Notes under the pieces: generated by a model | The model's database searches: none | Told to the model about the DNA's origin: nothing | What the model saw: only the letters and a program-made list of their open reading frames with translations | Assembly (NCBI RefSeq): GCF_004341625.1 | Contig: NZ_SLZG01000002.1 | Location: 496,001 to 560,000 of the forward strand | Length of the DNA: 64,000 nucleotides | Reading direction: 5' to 3' | From: Rhizobium sp. BK376 | GTDB lineage: Bacteria > Pseudomonadota > Alphaproteobacteria > Rhizobiales > Rhizobiaceae | Position numbers and translations under genes: made by a program | Shown here: piece after piece, positions 7,945-15,780 of the stretch | Layout of the letters: every line of letters begins with the position of its first letter | How positions within the stretch are numbered: position 1 is the first letter of the stretch

Positions 7945-9215
7945 CCGATATTGGCTGGATCGAGCTTTCCCTTACCTCGGCGCGTCCGCAGGTGCTCGGC
8001 GCATTGCTCAGATATTTTCGTGATCTCGATACCGCAGAAGAGGCCTTTCAGGAGGCCTGCCTCAGGGCGTTGAAAACATGGCCCGACAAGGGGCCGCCGC
8101 GCGACCCGGTCGCCTGGCTGATCTTTGTTGGCCGGAACAGCGGCATCGATACCGTGCGGCGCCGCTCGAAGACGCAACCGCTGCCGGAAGAGGAGGTTTT
8201 CTCCGACACCGGCGATGCGGAAGCCGATATGGCCGATCGGCTGGATGGGGCGAATTATCGCGACGACATTCTTCGGCTGCTGTTCATCTGCTGCCATCCC
8301 GACTTGCCGGCAACACAGCAGATTGCGCTCGCGTTGCGCATCGTCTCCGGTCTCACTGTCGCGCAGATCGCCCGCGCATTCCTGGTCGGCGAGAGCGCCA
8401 TGGAACAGCGCATAACCCGCGCGAAGGCGCGCGTTGCAGCCGCCGGCGTCGAATTTGAAACGCCGGGTGCAGTGGAGCGCGCCGAACGGCTGTCGCGGGT
8501 CAGCGCCATGATCTACCTCGTTTTCAACGAGGGCTATTCGTCGGAGGCCTCAGGTCGCGACGGCTCTGCCTTTTCGGACGAGGCAATCCGGCTTGGGCGG
8601 CTGCTACTGCGGATCTTTCCCGCAGAGCCCGAGACGATGGGATTGCTCGCCCTGATGCTGCTGCAGCACTCACGCAAGGTCGCCCGCTTCGATGCCGCAG
8701 GCCAGATCGTGCTATTGGAAGACCAGGACCGTTCGGTCTGGAACCGCGACATGATCAACGAGGCGCTGGCATTGCTCGACAAGGCGATCCGCCACCGCCA
8801 GCCCGGCCCCTATCAGATGCAGGCGGCGATTGCGGCCTTGCACGCCCGCGCCCAGCGCGCCGAGGAAACCGATTGGCAGGAGATAGAGCTTATCTATAGG
8901 GCGCTTGAGCAGATACAGCCGTCGCCTGTGGTCACTCTCAACCGCGCGGTTGCCCTATCCAAACTCAAGGGGGCGGACGAGGCCCTGGCGCTGGTCGAGA
9001 CGCTTGGCAGCAGGCTCGGCAACTATTTCTATTTCCACGGGTTGCGGGGCGGGCTCCTGATGCAGATTGGCCGCAACGGTGAGGCTTGCGAAGCCTTTGG
9101 CCGGGCGATCGCGCTCGCCAATTCCCCTGCCGAGGCTGCCCATATCCGGCTTCAGCTCGACCGGCTGCAGGCCGATGCGATTTCGCCCTCCGCCCCGACG
9201 CCTTCGTCGCACTAG
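7941..9215 (+). CDS. ECF RNA polymerase sigma factor, ECF42 type with C-terminal helical extension
   Basis: 424 aa, much longer than an ordinary ECF sigma factor. Region 2 (LGALLRYFRDLDTAEEAFQEA) and region 4 (LRIVSGLTVAQIARAFLV-GESAMEQRI) occupy about residues 10-180. The remaining 240 residues form a TPR-like extension with the VFNEGYSS-SDEAIRLGRLL and LNRAVALS motifs of ECF42 proteins. No anti-sigma gene is adjacent; the extension is thought to take over regulation. The gene is coupled to the DGPF gene upstream. Target promoters are unknown, though ECF42 proteins often drive their own DGPF operons. Confidence 0.88.
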   Translation: MTDIGWIELSLTSARPQVLGALLRYFRDLDTAEEAFQEACLRALKTWPDKGPPRDPVAWLIFVGRNSGIDTVRRRSKTQPLPEEEVFSDTGDAEADMADRLDGANYRDDILRLLFICCHPDLPATQQIALALRIVSGLTVAQIARAFLVGESAMEQRITRAKARVAAAGVEFETPGAVERAERLSRVSAMIYLVFNEGYSSEASGRDGSAFSDEAIRLGRLLLRIFPAEPETMGLLALMLLQHSRKVARFDAAGQIVLLEDQDRSVWNRDMINEALALLDKAIRHRQPGPYQMQAAIAALHARAQRAEETDWQEIELIYRALEQIQPSPVVTLNRAVALSKLKGADEALALVETLGSRLGNYFYFHGLRGGLLMQIGRNGEACEAFGRAIALANSPAEAAHIRLQLDRLQADAISPSAPTPSSH

Positions 9216-10111
9216 CGGTCGTTCTTTGATCTGAAGGCTTCGAAGATCAATGCGCGCAGCCATCGATGCGCAGGGTCCGCATCCATGCGGGGATGCCATG
9301 TCTGTGCGATGACGAAGCCAGGGGTTGCTACCGGCAGCTCGAAAGTTTCGGTCTCGCCCGCCACGCCGACCTGATATGAGCGCGGTATCAGGCCGACAAG
9401 GTCGGTTGCGGCTGCGACGGCGATCACGGCCGGGTAGCTCGCCACCACGAGATTGACCTTTCTCGACAGGCCCAGCGCGGCAAGGGAGTCGTCGACCGGC
9501 CCGGAAAAATGCCCGCGTCTGGAAGACACGACGTGTCGGCAGGCCGCATAGCGCTCTGGCGTTATCCGGCCGGTGAGCAGCGGGTGGCCCGTTCTCGCGA
9601 CCCCGACAAAACCATCCTCGAACAGCGTCTGGCCGCGCAGTTCCGCGCCGTCGCCGGCGACGACGCCGATGTCGAGGTCGATCGAGGCGTCCCGCAGCGG
9701 CTGAATTGCCTTGTTCGGCTTGGGTGCGAAGCGGAGCCGGATGCCCGGCGCGGCCTCCGAGACCGCGGTACTTAGGCGGGCGGCGTAGAGCAGGACGAAG
9801 GCCTCGTTCGCCCGGATGGTGAAATCACGCTTGATTTCGCTGATATCGATGTCCCTGGGCGGGCTTAGGACCGCCTGAACCGCTGAGGTCAGTGAGCGCA
9901 CCTCCTCGGCAATAGCCTCAGCATGCGGCGTCGCCACCATGGCGCGTCCCGCGGAAACGAGAATGGGGTCCCCCAGCGCCTTCCTTAGCCGCGACAATGT
10001 CCGGCTCATGGCGGATGTGCTGAGACCGAGCTTTCTCGCCGCAGCCGATACGCTCCGCTCGCGAAGCAAGGCGTCCAGGGCTACCAGCAGGTTCAGGTCG
10101 AGATCGTGCAT
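9212..10111 (-). CDS. LysR-family transcriptional regulator
   Basis: 299 aa. The N-terminal winged helix-turn-helix (about 5-62) reads LNLLVALDALLRERSVSAAARKLG then STSAMSRTLSRLR. The C-terminal periplasmic-binding-like effector domain covers about 90-295. It is divergent from a 14-TM MFS exporter, the usual arrangement for a LysR gene controlling its neighbour. The intergenic space holds an 8+8 inverted repeat at 10141-10168. The gene overlaps the sigma-factor gene tail-to-tail by 4 bp. The effector is unknown. Confidence 0.9.
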   Translation of the reverse strand: MHDLDLNLLVALDALLRERSVSAAARKLGLSTSAMSRTLSRLRKALGDPILVSAGRAMVATPHAEAIAEEVRSLTSAVQAVLSPPRDIDISEIKRDFTIRANEAFVLLYAARLSTAVSEAAPGIRLRFAPKPNKAIQPLRDASIDLDIGVVAGDGAELRGQTLFEDGFVGVARTGHPLLTGRITPERYAACRHVVSSRRGHFSGPVDDSLAALGLSRKVNLVVASYPAVIAVAAATDLVGLIPRSYQVGVAGETETFELPVATPGFVIAQTWHPRMDADPAHRWLRALIFEAFRSKNDR

Positions 10112-10140
10112 GGGCGCAGGTTACCGAGGAGAGGCGCTGA

Positions 10141-10168
10141 ACGCAACGGTCTGTTTCCTGCGTTGCGT
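10141..10168. promoter_or_regulatory. inverted repeat, candidate LysR operator
   Basis: ACGCAACG at 10141-10148 and its exact complement CGTTGCGT at 10161-10168 are separated by 12 bp. The site lies 30 bp before the LysR start and about 46 bp before the MFS start. Location and symmetry suit autoregulation plus control of the exporter. Confidence 0.5.
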
Positions 10169-10214
10169 CTGGTGCAATTGATAGGTCGCCGATATCGATG
10201 GGGCAGACAAACGA

Positions 10215-11612
10215 ATGGAGTGTCCGCCGATGTCCGTAGCTTCATCCCTGAATCCTGCCCATGATGGGCTGCCTTCGCCGCGCCTGTATCTGGCGGTCGG
10301 TGTGCTGCTTGTGTCGCTCGTCCTCGTCGTGTTGGACAGCGCCATCGCCAATGTCGCGCTGCCGTCGATCGCCGCCTCGCTCGGTGCCGATGCCAGCGAC
10401 ACCGTATGGGTCGTGTCGAGCTATCAGCTTGCCGTGCTTGTCGCGCTTCTGCCCTGTGGAGCGCTGGGGGAGATTCATGGCCCGCGGCGTGTTTTCCTGA
10501 TCGGCGTCGCCCTCTTCACGGCGGCTTCGGCGGGCTGCGCCTTTGCTCCAAATCTGCCCGTGCTTGTGGCTGCCCGGTTTGTTCAGGGACTGGGCGGCGG
10601 CGCGATGATGGCGCTCGGGGCGATGAACCTGCGCTTTGCTGTGCCGCAACGGCTGCTCGGCACCATCATCGGCGTGAATGCCATGACGATTGCGATCTCG
10701 TCGGCTGCAGGCCCGGGCGTGGCCGGAGCGATCCTTTCCGTTGCCAGCTGGCCCTGGTTGTTTGCCGTCAACATACCGATCGGGATCGTCGTCCTTTTGT
10801 GCGGCGGGCTTCTGGGTTATCGCGAGGGCGTGAAGCGGCAGCTGAACATCACGGCATTGCTTGCCAATACGCTGATGTTCATCTTGTTCTTCTCCGGAGC
10901 AGACCGGATTGCCAGCGCGCCGATCAGCGGCTCCATCCTGGTTGGCGCTGCCATCCTGTGCCTCGTCGCGCTGCTATATGTCGAACGCAAGAGCGCTGCG
11001 CCGCTGATCCCGAGGGACCTTTTGGCCGAGCCTGCCTTCCGCGTCGCGGTCATCGCGTCGATCTCGTGCTTTACCGGCCAGATGCTGAGCTATGTCGCGC
11101 TGCCGTTCTATCTTCAGCACACCCTGCATATGAGCCCGGTTCTGGCGGGGCTCTACATGATGCCGTGGCCAGCTGCGACGATCATCATTGCCCCGATTTC
11201 CGGGCGGCTGGCCGACCGCATCAAGACGGCTTGGCTTTGCGCCTCCGGCGGCGGGTTGCTGGCTATCGGTCTCCTGATCGCGGGCTTGTTCCCGCCCGAA
11301 CCGAGAGGAATCGCATTTGTGATCGGTACCGTTATCGCCGGTATTGGTTTCGGTCTTTTCCAGACGCCGAATAACCGAATTCTGCTTCTCTCAGCACCGA
11401 AGGCGCGCAGCGGTGCCGCGGGAGCCATGCAGGGCACTGCTCGTCTTCTCGGGCAAACTCTCGGCGCGATTTCGATGTCAATCATTTTCGAAACCACGCC
11501 GCTGACAAGTGCGCCCGGCATAGCGCTTGTTCTGGCCGGTATCTGTGCGGCGGTTTCCAGCTGTGTCAGTCTCAGCCGTGCGCGCTACGAGAGGGTGGAT
11601 GCGGTATCGTGA
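10215..11612 (+). CDS. MFS transporter, DHA2 (14-TM drug:H+ antiporter) type
   Basis: 465 aa with about 14 hydrophobic segments across the whole length, the hallmark of the DHA2 group. Motif C-like GPGVAGAIL lies in TM5, LDSAIANVALP in TM1 and a RFVQGLGGG loop near residue 120. It should export hydrophobic compounds from the cytoplasm with proton exchange; no adaptor (EmrA-type) gene is adjacent. The start may be 10215 or the ATG at 10230; neither has a strong ribosome-binding site. It is divergent from the LysR gene. Confidence 0.88.
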   Translation: MECPPMSVASSLNPAHDGLPSPRLYLAVGVLLVSLVLVVLDSAIANVALPSIAASLGADASDTVWVVSSYQLAVLVALLPCGALGEIHGPRRVFLIGVALFTAASAGCAFAPNLPVLVAARFVQGLGGGAMMALGAMNLRFAVPQRLLGTIIGVNAMTIAISSAAGPGVAGAILSVASWPWLFAVNIPIGIVVLLCGGLLGYREGVKRQLNITALLANTLMFILFFSGADRIASAPISGSILVGAAILCLVALLYVERKSAAPLIPRDLLAEPAFRVAVIASISCFTGQMLSYVALPFYLQHTLHMSPVLAGLYMMPWPAATIIIAPISGRLADRIKTAWLCASGGGLLAIGLLIAGLFPPEPRGIAFVIGTVIAGIGFGLFQTPNNRILLLSAPKARSGAAGAMQGTARLLGQTLGAISMSIIFETTPLTSAPGIALVLAGICAAVSSCVSLSRARYERVDAVS

Positions 11613-11746
11613 CAGGCACAAGCTCGGACGATCCAACCTAATTCAATAAAATAATACCGCGCTCTTGTCGGGGCGGCGAAAGATGTAACGTCCTTGGGCT
11701 AGGACACACTCAGGAATTGTTTCAGCAAAGAGGGAAGGAACGGACC

Positions 11747-12214
11747 ATGACTACAGAAGCCAAATATGTACTTGAAGTGATCCGCGAGTTCGACGCGCCG
11801 CGCGAGAAGATATTTCGCGCGTGGACCGAACCGGAACTGCTGAAGCAGTGGTTCACGCCTCGGCCCTGGACGGTCAGCCTTGCCGAGCTCGACCTTCGTC
11901 CCGGCGGCGCGAGCCTCGTCGTCATGCGCGGACCAAATGGCGAAGAGTTTCCCAACCGCGGCGTCTATCTCGAAATCATTCCGAACGAAAAGATCGTCGT
12001 AACCGACGCTTATGTCAGCGCCTGGGTCCCGTCCGAAAAGCCGTTCATGACTGCGATCGTCCTGCTCGAGGATATCGGCGGCGGGCGCACGCGATATACA
12101 TGGCAGGCGCTTCACTGGACCGCCGAGGACATGGAGACGCACGAGAAGATGGGCTTCCACGAAGGGTGGGGAAAGGCGGCCGACCAGCTTGCCGAGCTTG
12201 TTTCCAGGATCTGA
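11747..12214 (+). CDS. SRPBCC (AHSA1/START-like) domain protein
   Basis: 155 aa from the ATG at 11747 (AGGGAAGGAACGG upstream). It opens with VIREFDAPREKIFRAWTEPELLKQWF, the first strand and helices of the AHSA1 subgroup of the SRPBCC fold. A hydrophobic-pocket pattern and the terminal amphipathic helix (HEGWGKAADQLAELV) follow. Proteins of this kind bind small hydrophobic ligands; function unassigned. It is followed after 15 bp by a DoxX-like membrane protein, a pairing common in proteobacteria and often seen with ArsR regulators, though none is here. Confidence 0.85.
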   Translation: MTTEAKYVLEVIREFDAPREKIFRAWTEPELLKQWFTPRPWTVSLAELDLRPGGASLVVMRGPNGEEFPNRGVYLEIIPNEKIVVTDAYVSAWVPSEKPFMTAIVLLEDIGGGRTRYTWQALHWTAEDMETHEKMGFHEGWGKAADQLAELVSRI

Positions 12215-12229
12215 AATCCTGAATCGATA

Positions 12230-12667
12230 ATGGGGGTTAGGGCCACGTCCTATGTTGCCGATTCAACATCGATATCGAGACCGCAGCGTATCGCCGGGCT
12301 GACGCTTACAGGGCTGGTCGTGGCGTTTCTCACCTTCGACGGCATCATCAAGCTGATCCCGATTTCTGCTGTCACCGAGACCATGACGGCATTGGGCTAT
12401 TCCGGCGATCCGATGCTTGCCCGTGGTCTCGGGGTGCTGACACTTGTCTGCGCGCTGCTCTACGCAATCCCGCGGACGTCGATCGTCGGGGCTATCCTCT
12501 TGACCGGCCTGATGGGCGGGGCGATGGCCACGCATTTGCGGGTCGGCAGCCCGATCTTCTCGCATCTGCTCTTTGGACTCTATCTGGGCCTGATGGTCTG
12601 GGGCGGTCTTTACCTGCGCTGTGAAGCGCTTCGCAGGCTGATTCCGTTCAAGACCGCAAGTGATTGA
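12230..12667 (+). CDS. DoxX-like family membrane protein
   Basis: 145 aa with four predicted transmembrane helices (about 22-42, 60-80, 85-105, 112-132) and the DGIIKLIP and ARGLGVLTLVCALLYAIPRTSIVGAILL-type pattern of DoxX-like proteins, split by polar turns. It is co-directional with the SRPBCC gene, 15 bp after its stop, and likely co-transcribed. The molecular role of this family is unclear; redox and membrane-stress roles have been proposed for relatives. Confidence 0.75.
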   Translation: MGVRATSYVADSTSISRPQRIAGLTLTGLVVAFLTFDGIIKLIPISAVTETMTALGYSGDPMLARGLGVLTLVCALLYAIPRTSIVGAILLTGLMGGAMATHLRVGSPIFSHLLFGLYLGLMVWGGLYLRCEALRRLIPFKTASD

Positions 12668-12718
12668 TTTTAGGTTAGAATTCGGCAAAGGCTGGCAAGC
12701 GAAAAACGGCAAACGCGA

Positions 12719-12744
12719 GGCTATCATATTCAGATCTGATAGCC
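12719..12744. terminator. hairpin between DoxX-like gene and LLM oxidoreductase
   Basis: GGCTATCA (12719-12726) pairs with TGATAGCC (12737-12744), and the loop includes the palindrome TCAGATCTGA. No U tract follows, so it may be a transcript-end structure or an operator. The rest of the 233-bp gap (12668-12900) holds AT-rich sequence at 12800-12845 that could be the promoter of the next gene. Confidence 0.4.
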
Positions 12745-12900
12745 CGCGATGCCCTGAGCGGGGAACTGCCGACGCTGCTTGCCAAGTATTGAGCTGCCGC
12801 GCCGCCTATCAATATTATCGAATGATCCGTTCCAGAATTTATATTTGCCACAGAGATGGGGCAACCTTATCTCAGCGAAAAGCTCAACGAGATAGGCACC

Positions 12901-13962
12901 ATGGAACTCGGTCTTTATACATTTGCTGATGTTGATCCCAATCCCGCTGGTGGCAAGGGGCCGGAGGCGGCGCGGCGGCTCAAGAACCTGATCGAGGAAA
13001 TCGAACTTGCGGACCAGGTGGGACTCGATGTCTTCGGGCTCGGCGAGCACCATCGGCCGGACTATGCCGCCTCGGCTCCGGCAGTCGCTCTTGCGGCGGC
13101 AGCCGTCAAGACGAAAAACATCCGGCTGACGAGCGCCGTCACCGTGCTGAGTTCGGACGATCCGGTGCGCGTGTTCCAGCAATTCTCCACGCTCGATCTT
13201 CTGTCGAACGGTCGCGCAGAGATCATGGCGGGCCGTGGCTCGTTCATCGAATCCTTCCCGCTGTTCGGCTACAATCTCGAAGACTACGACCAACTGTTCG
13301 AGGAGAAGCTCGACCTGCTCCTGGCGATCCGCGATGGTGAGATGGTCAATTGGGAAGGGCAGCTTCGCGCGCCGATCCATGATCGCGGCGTCTATCCGCG
13401 CCCTCTGCAGGAACCGTTGCCGGTATGGATCGCCGTTGGCGGCACGCCGCAATCGGTGGCGCGGGCTGGCGCACTCGGCCTTCCCGTGGCGCTTGCCATC
13501 ATCGGAGGTGAACCGCGCCGGTTTGCGCCGCTCTTCGATCTCTACCGCGAGGCCGCCCGCCGCGCCCATCAGGATCCGGCGAAGCTCAAGACATCCATCA
13601 ACGTCCACGGTTTCATCGCCGATACGACCGATGCGGCCGCCGACCAGTTCTACGGTCCGCAGGCGGAGGTCATGAATCGGATTGGCCGCGAGCGCGGCTG
13701 GGGACCGACCAGCCGGGCGCATTTCGACATGGCGCGCAGCCCGACCGGCAATCTCTTCCTTGGCGATCCCGAAACGGTGGCGGAAAAGATCATCACGCAT
13801 CACAGGCTGTTCAGGAACGATCGCTTCCTGCTGCAGATGGCGATCGGGCAGATGCCGCATGAGCAGGTCATGCGCGGCATCGAGCTCTACGGCACGAAAG
13901 TCGCGCCGCTGGTTAGAAAGGCATTGACTGCCGAAGGTGGAGAGGCGAAAGCCTCGGCCTGA
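12901..13962 (+). CDS. LLM-class flavin-dependent oxidoreductase (luciferase-like)
   Basis: 353 aa from the ATG at 12901 (GAGATAGG upstream); a 15-codon upstream extension is possible. It is a bacterial-luciferase-fold monooxygenase that uses reduced FMN supplied by a reductase. [11 protein letters not shown] near 46-56 and [18 protein letters not shown] near 100 are signatures of the group, and [13 protein letters not shown] corresponds to the flavin phosphate region. The substrate is unknown. It ends 41 bp before a methionine aminopeptidase gene. Confidence 0.88.
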   Translation: MELGLYTFADVDPNPAGGKGPEAARRLKNLIEEIELADQVGLDVFGLGEHHRPDYAASAPAVALAAAAVKTKNIRLTSAVTVLSSDDPVRVFQQFSTLDLLSNGRAEIMAGRGSFIESFPLFGYNLEDYDQLFEEKLDLLLAIRDGEMVNWEGQLRAPIHDRGVYPRPLQEPLPVWIAVGGTPQSVARAGALGLPVALAIIGGEPRRFAPLFDLYREAARRAHQDPAKLKTSINVHGFIADTTDAAADQFYGPQAEVMNRIGRERGWGPTSRAHFDMARSPTGNLFLGDPETVAEKIITHHRLFRNDRFLLQMAIGQMPHEQVMRGIELYGTKVAPLVRKALTAEGGEAKASA

Positions 13963-14003
13963 TTTCTCTCGACCGCAAGGTCGCTGGCAAGCCGGAAGCC
14001 TAG

Positions 14004-14762
14004 ATGATCATTTCGAACGAGGACGAACTCACCAAGCTGAAGGAGATTGGCCGCATCTGCGCCAACGCGCTGCAGGCGATGGCGGCAGCGCTGGAGCCCG
14101 GCATCACCACGCTGGAACTCGATGCGATCGGCCGCAAGCTGCTGGAGGATTCCGGCGCGCGGTCGGCCCCCGAGACGGTCTACCAGTTTCCGGGCGCGAC
14201 CTGTATCAGCGTCAACGAAGAAGTGGCGCACGGCATTCCCGGTCCGCGCAAGATCCAAGCGGGCGATCTCGTCAATCTCGACGTGTCGGCGGAAAAGGAC
14301 GGGTTCTTTTCCGATACTGGCGCGTCCTTCGCGGTACCGCCGGTCAAGCCGAAGATCGAGCGGCTTTGCCGCGACGGCAAGCGGGCGCTTTGGGTCGGCC
14401 TCAACCAGGTGCGCAGCAATGCGCCCTTTTCCAAGGTCGGACACGCGATCGGCGCGTTTGCCGCAAAGAACCGCTACACGCTGGTTGCCAATCTCGCCAG
14501 CCACGGCATCGGCCGCTCGTTGCACGAGGAGCCGGCGGAAGTTTCCACCTGGGCCGATCCTGATGAAACGCGCATCATGGAAGACGGGCTGGTCTTCACC
14601 GTCGAGCCGTTCCTGTCGCTTGGGGCCACCTGGGCCGAAGGCGGGGATGATGCCTGGACGCTCTATGGCGATCCGCGCGCGCCGACCGTGCAGTTCGAAC
14701 ACACGGTCGTCGCCACGCGGAACGGTCCCATCATCCTGACGCTTGCCGACGATCGCGGCTGA
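14004..14762 (+). CDS. map: type I methionine aminopeptidase (probable second copy)
   Basis: 252 aa, the standard length of a type Ia enzyme without the zinc-finger extension. The dinuclear metal ligands are all visible: Asp93, Asp104, His167, Glu201 and Glu232, with catalytic His76 in EVAHGIPG. It removes the initiator Met from nascent proteins. Rhizobia usually carry another, housekeeping map elsewhere. The setting between a monooxygenase and a PadR regulator suggests this is an accessory paralogue, but the window cannot prove a second copy. Confidence 0.88.
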   Translation: MIISNEDELTKLKEIGRICANALQAMAAALEPGITTLELDAIGRKLLEDSGARSAPETVYQFPGATCISVNEEVAHGIPGPRKIQAGDLVNLDVSAEKDGFFSDTGASFAVPPVKPKIERLCRDGKRALWVGLNQVRSNAPFSKVGHAIGAFAAKNRYTLVANLASHGIGRSLHEEPAEVSTWADPDETRIMEDGLVFTVEPFLSLGATWAEGGDDAWTLYGDPRAPTVQFEHTVVATRNGPIILTLADDRG

Positions 14763-14788
14763 CTGCCGCTTCGTCGGCTATTCGCCGG

Positions 14789-15472
14789 TCATTCTTCGTC
14801 CGGCTCGGACCTGGCACGCAGGATATCGGCGGCCGCCTGTTCGAGAATGGCAGCGATGCGCTTGCCTTCCTCTTTCGACCACGGATATCTCGACCGCAGC
14901 GCCGAGCGCAGAAGCTGGCGCGCAACACGGATGTCGCCCGCATCGCGATCGAAGCGATCGCGGTCTTCGCCAGCATCATCGTCTTCGCGCCCGAAGACGC
15001 GACGGACATGCTCCATTTTCTCGCCGATGCGTTCGAGCTTCGAAAGCGTCAGCTCGATGGTCACGCGGTTCTCTTCCACACGCTTCCGGCCAGCCTCGGT
15101 GATGCTGTAGAGCTTCTTGGTGCCACTGACCTCGACCTCGGTAAGGCCGGTTTCTTCCAGGTAGGTCAAAGCCGGATAGATCACGCCCGGGCTCGGGACG
15201 TAGAAACCGCCGGAGCGCTCTTCCAAGGTCTTGATCAGCTCGTAGCCATGCCGCGGCTGTTCGGACAGAAGTGCGAGAATGATCAGCTGCAAGTCCGCCG
15301 CGTCGAATTTACGGCCGGTCCGGAACCCGCCGCCGAACATGCCGCCCTTGAAGCCTCTCATGAACTCTTTCTCCTCAGCAAAGCGTGAATCATGACCACC
15401 GCCGTGCCGGAACATATACGCCTCGGCCATGTGAAAGCCACCGCCGAACCTGCCTCCATGAAATCCTCTCAT
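14789..15472 (-). CDS. PadR-family transcriptional regulator with Gly-rich N-terminus
   Basis: 227 aa. Residues 1-55 are a low-complexity Gly/Phe/His/Arg region with two near-repeats (FHGGRFGGGF, FKGGMFGGGF). The PadR winged helix follows (about 60-130: LALLSEQPRHGYELIKTLEE, then PGVIYPALTYLEETGL). A helical C-terminal part is likely used for dimerisation. PadR proteins are usually ligand-responsive repressors that regulate themselves. Three 12-bp palindromes in the 100 bp upstream (15519-15568) fit that. It faces the aminopeptidase gene tail-to-tail and is divergent from bacA, so either may be its target. Confidence 0.88.
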   Translation of the reverse strand: MRGFHGGRFGGGFHMAEAYMFRHGGGHDSRFAEEKEFMRGFKGGMFGGGFRTGRKFDAADLQLIILALLSEQPRHGYELIKTLEERSGGFYVPSPGVIYPALTYLEETGLTEVEVSGTKKLYSITEAGRKRVEENRVTIELTLSKLERIGEKMEHVRRVFGREDDDAGEDRDRFDRDAGDIRVARQLLRSALRSRYPWSKEEGKRIAAILEQAAADILRARSEPDEE

Positions 15473-15518
15473 CGTGTTTGTCTCCTTTGAGATGAATGAC
15501 GAGCACTATCGTTCGTCA

Positions 15519-15585
15519 TGTCGTAAGACATATATCGTAAGATAATTGATTTCAAGTATCGTACGATAATTCATCGTAGCGATGA
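15519..15585. promoter_or_regulatory. cluster of palindromic sites upstream of padR-type gene
   Basis: Three 12-mers share the core: TGTCGTAAGACA (15519-15530), TATCGTAAGATA (15533-15544) and the perfect TATCGTACGATA (15557-15568). A fourth, looser TCATCGTAGCGATGA lies at 15571-15585. They begin 47 bp before the padR start. Centres are 14 and 24 bp apart, not exact helical multiples. Tandem ATCGT-type dyads of this sort are expected operators for an autorepressed PadR protein. Confidence 0.6.
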
Positions 15586-15780
15586 TCGCTGTACGATTGC
15601 TCAATGGGAGGAGGGAAGGTGGCGCGGCCGCACTCACACATTGCTGCAGCGCATTAAGCGATTACAAATACGTTAGAAACGGGTGAAGGGCGTTGCCGCT
15701 TCATTCGAACTGCCTTAGTTTCGCGCCACAACAGTATCATCTGATACTTCCGATGTTCCATCTCAGGAAAGCGCCTAGTA
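15586..15780 (+). promoter_or_regulatory. bacA upstream region with palindrome
   Basis: The rest of the 308-bp gap between padR and bacA. The perfect dyad AGTATCA-TC-TGATACT (15733-15748) sits 32 bp before the bacA start codon, where it would overlap a promoter or leader. AGGAAAG at 15765-15771 is the probable ribosome-binding site. Nothing else stands out. Confidence 0.45.
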
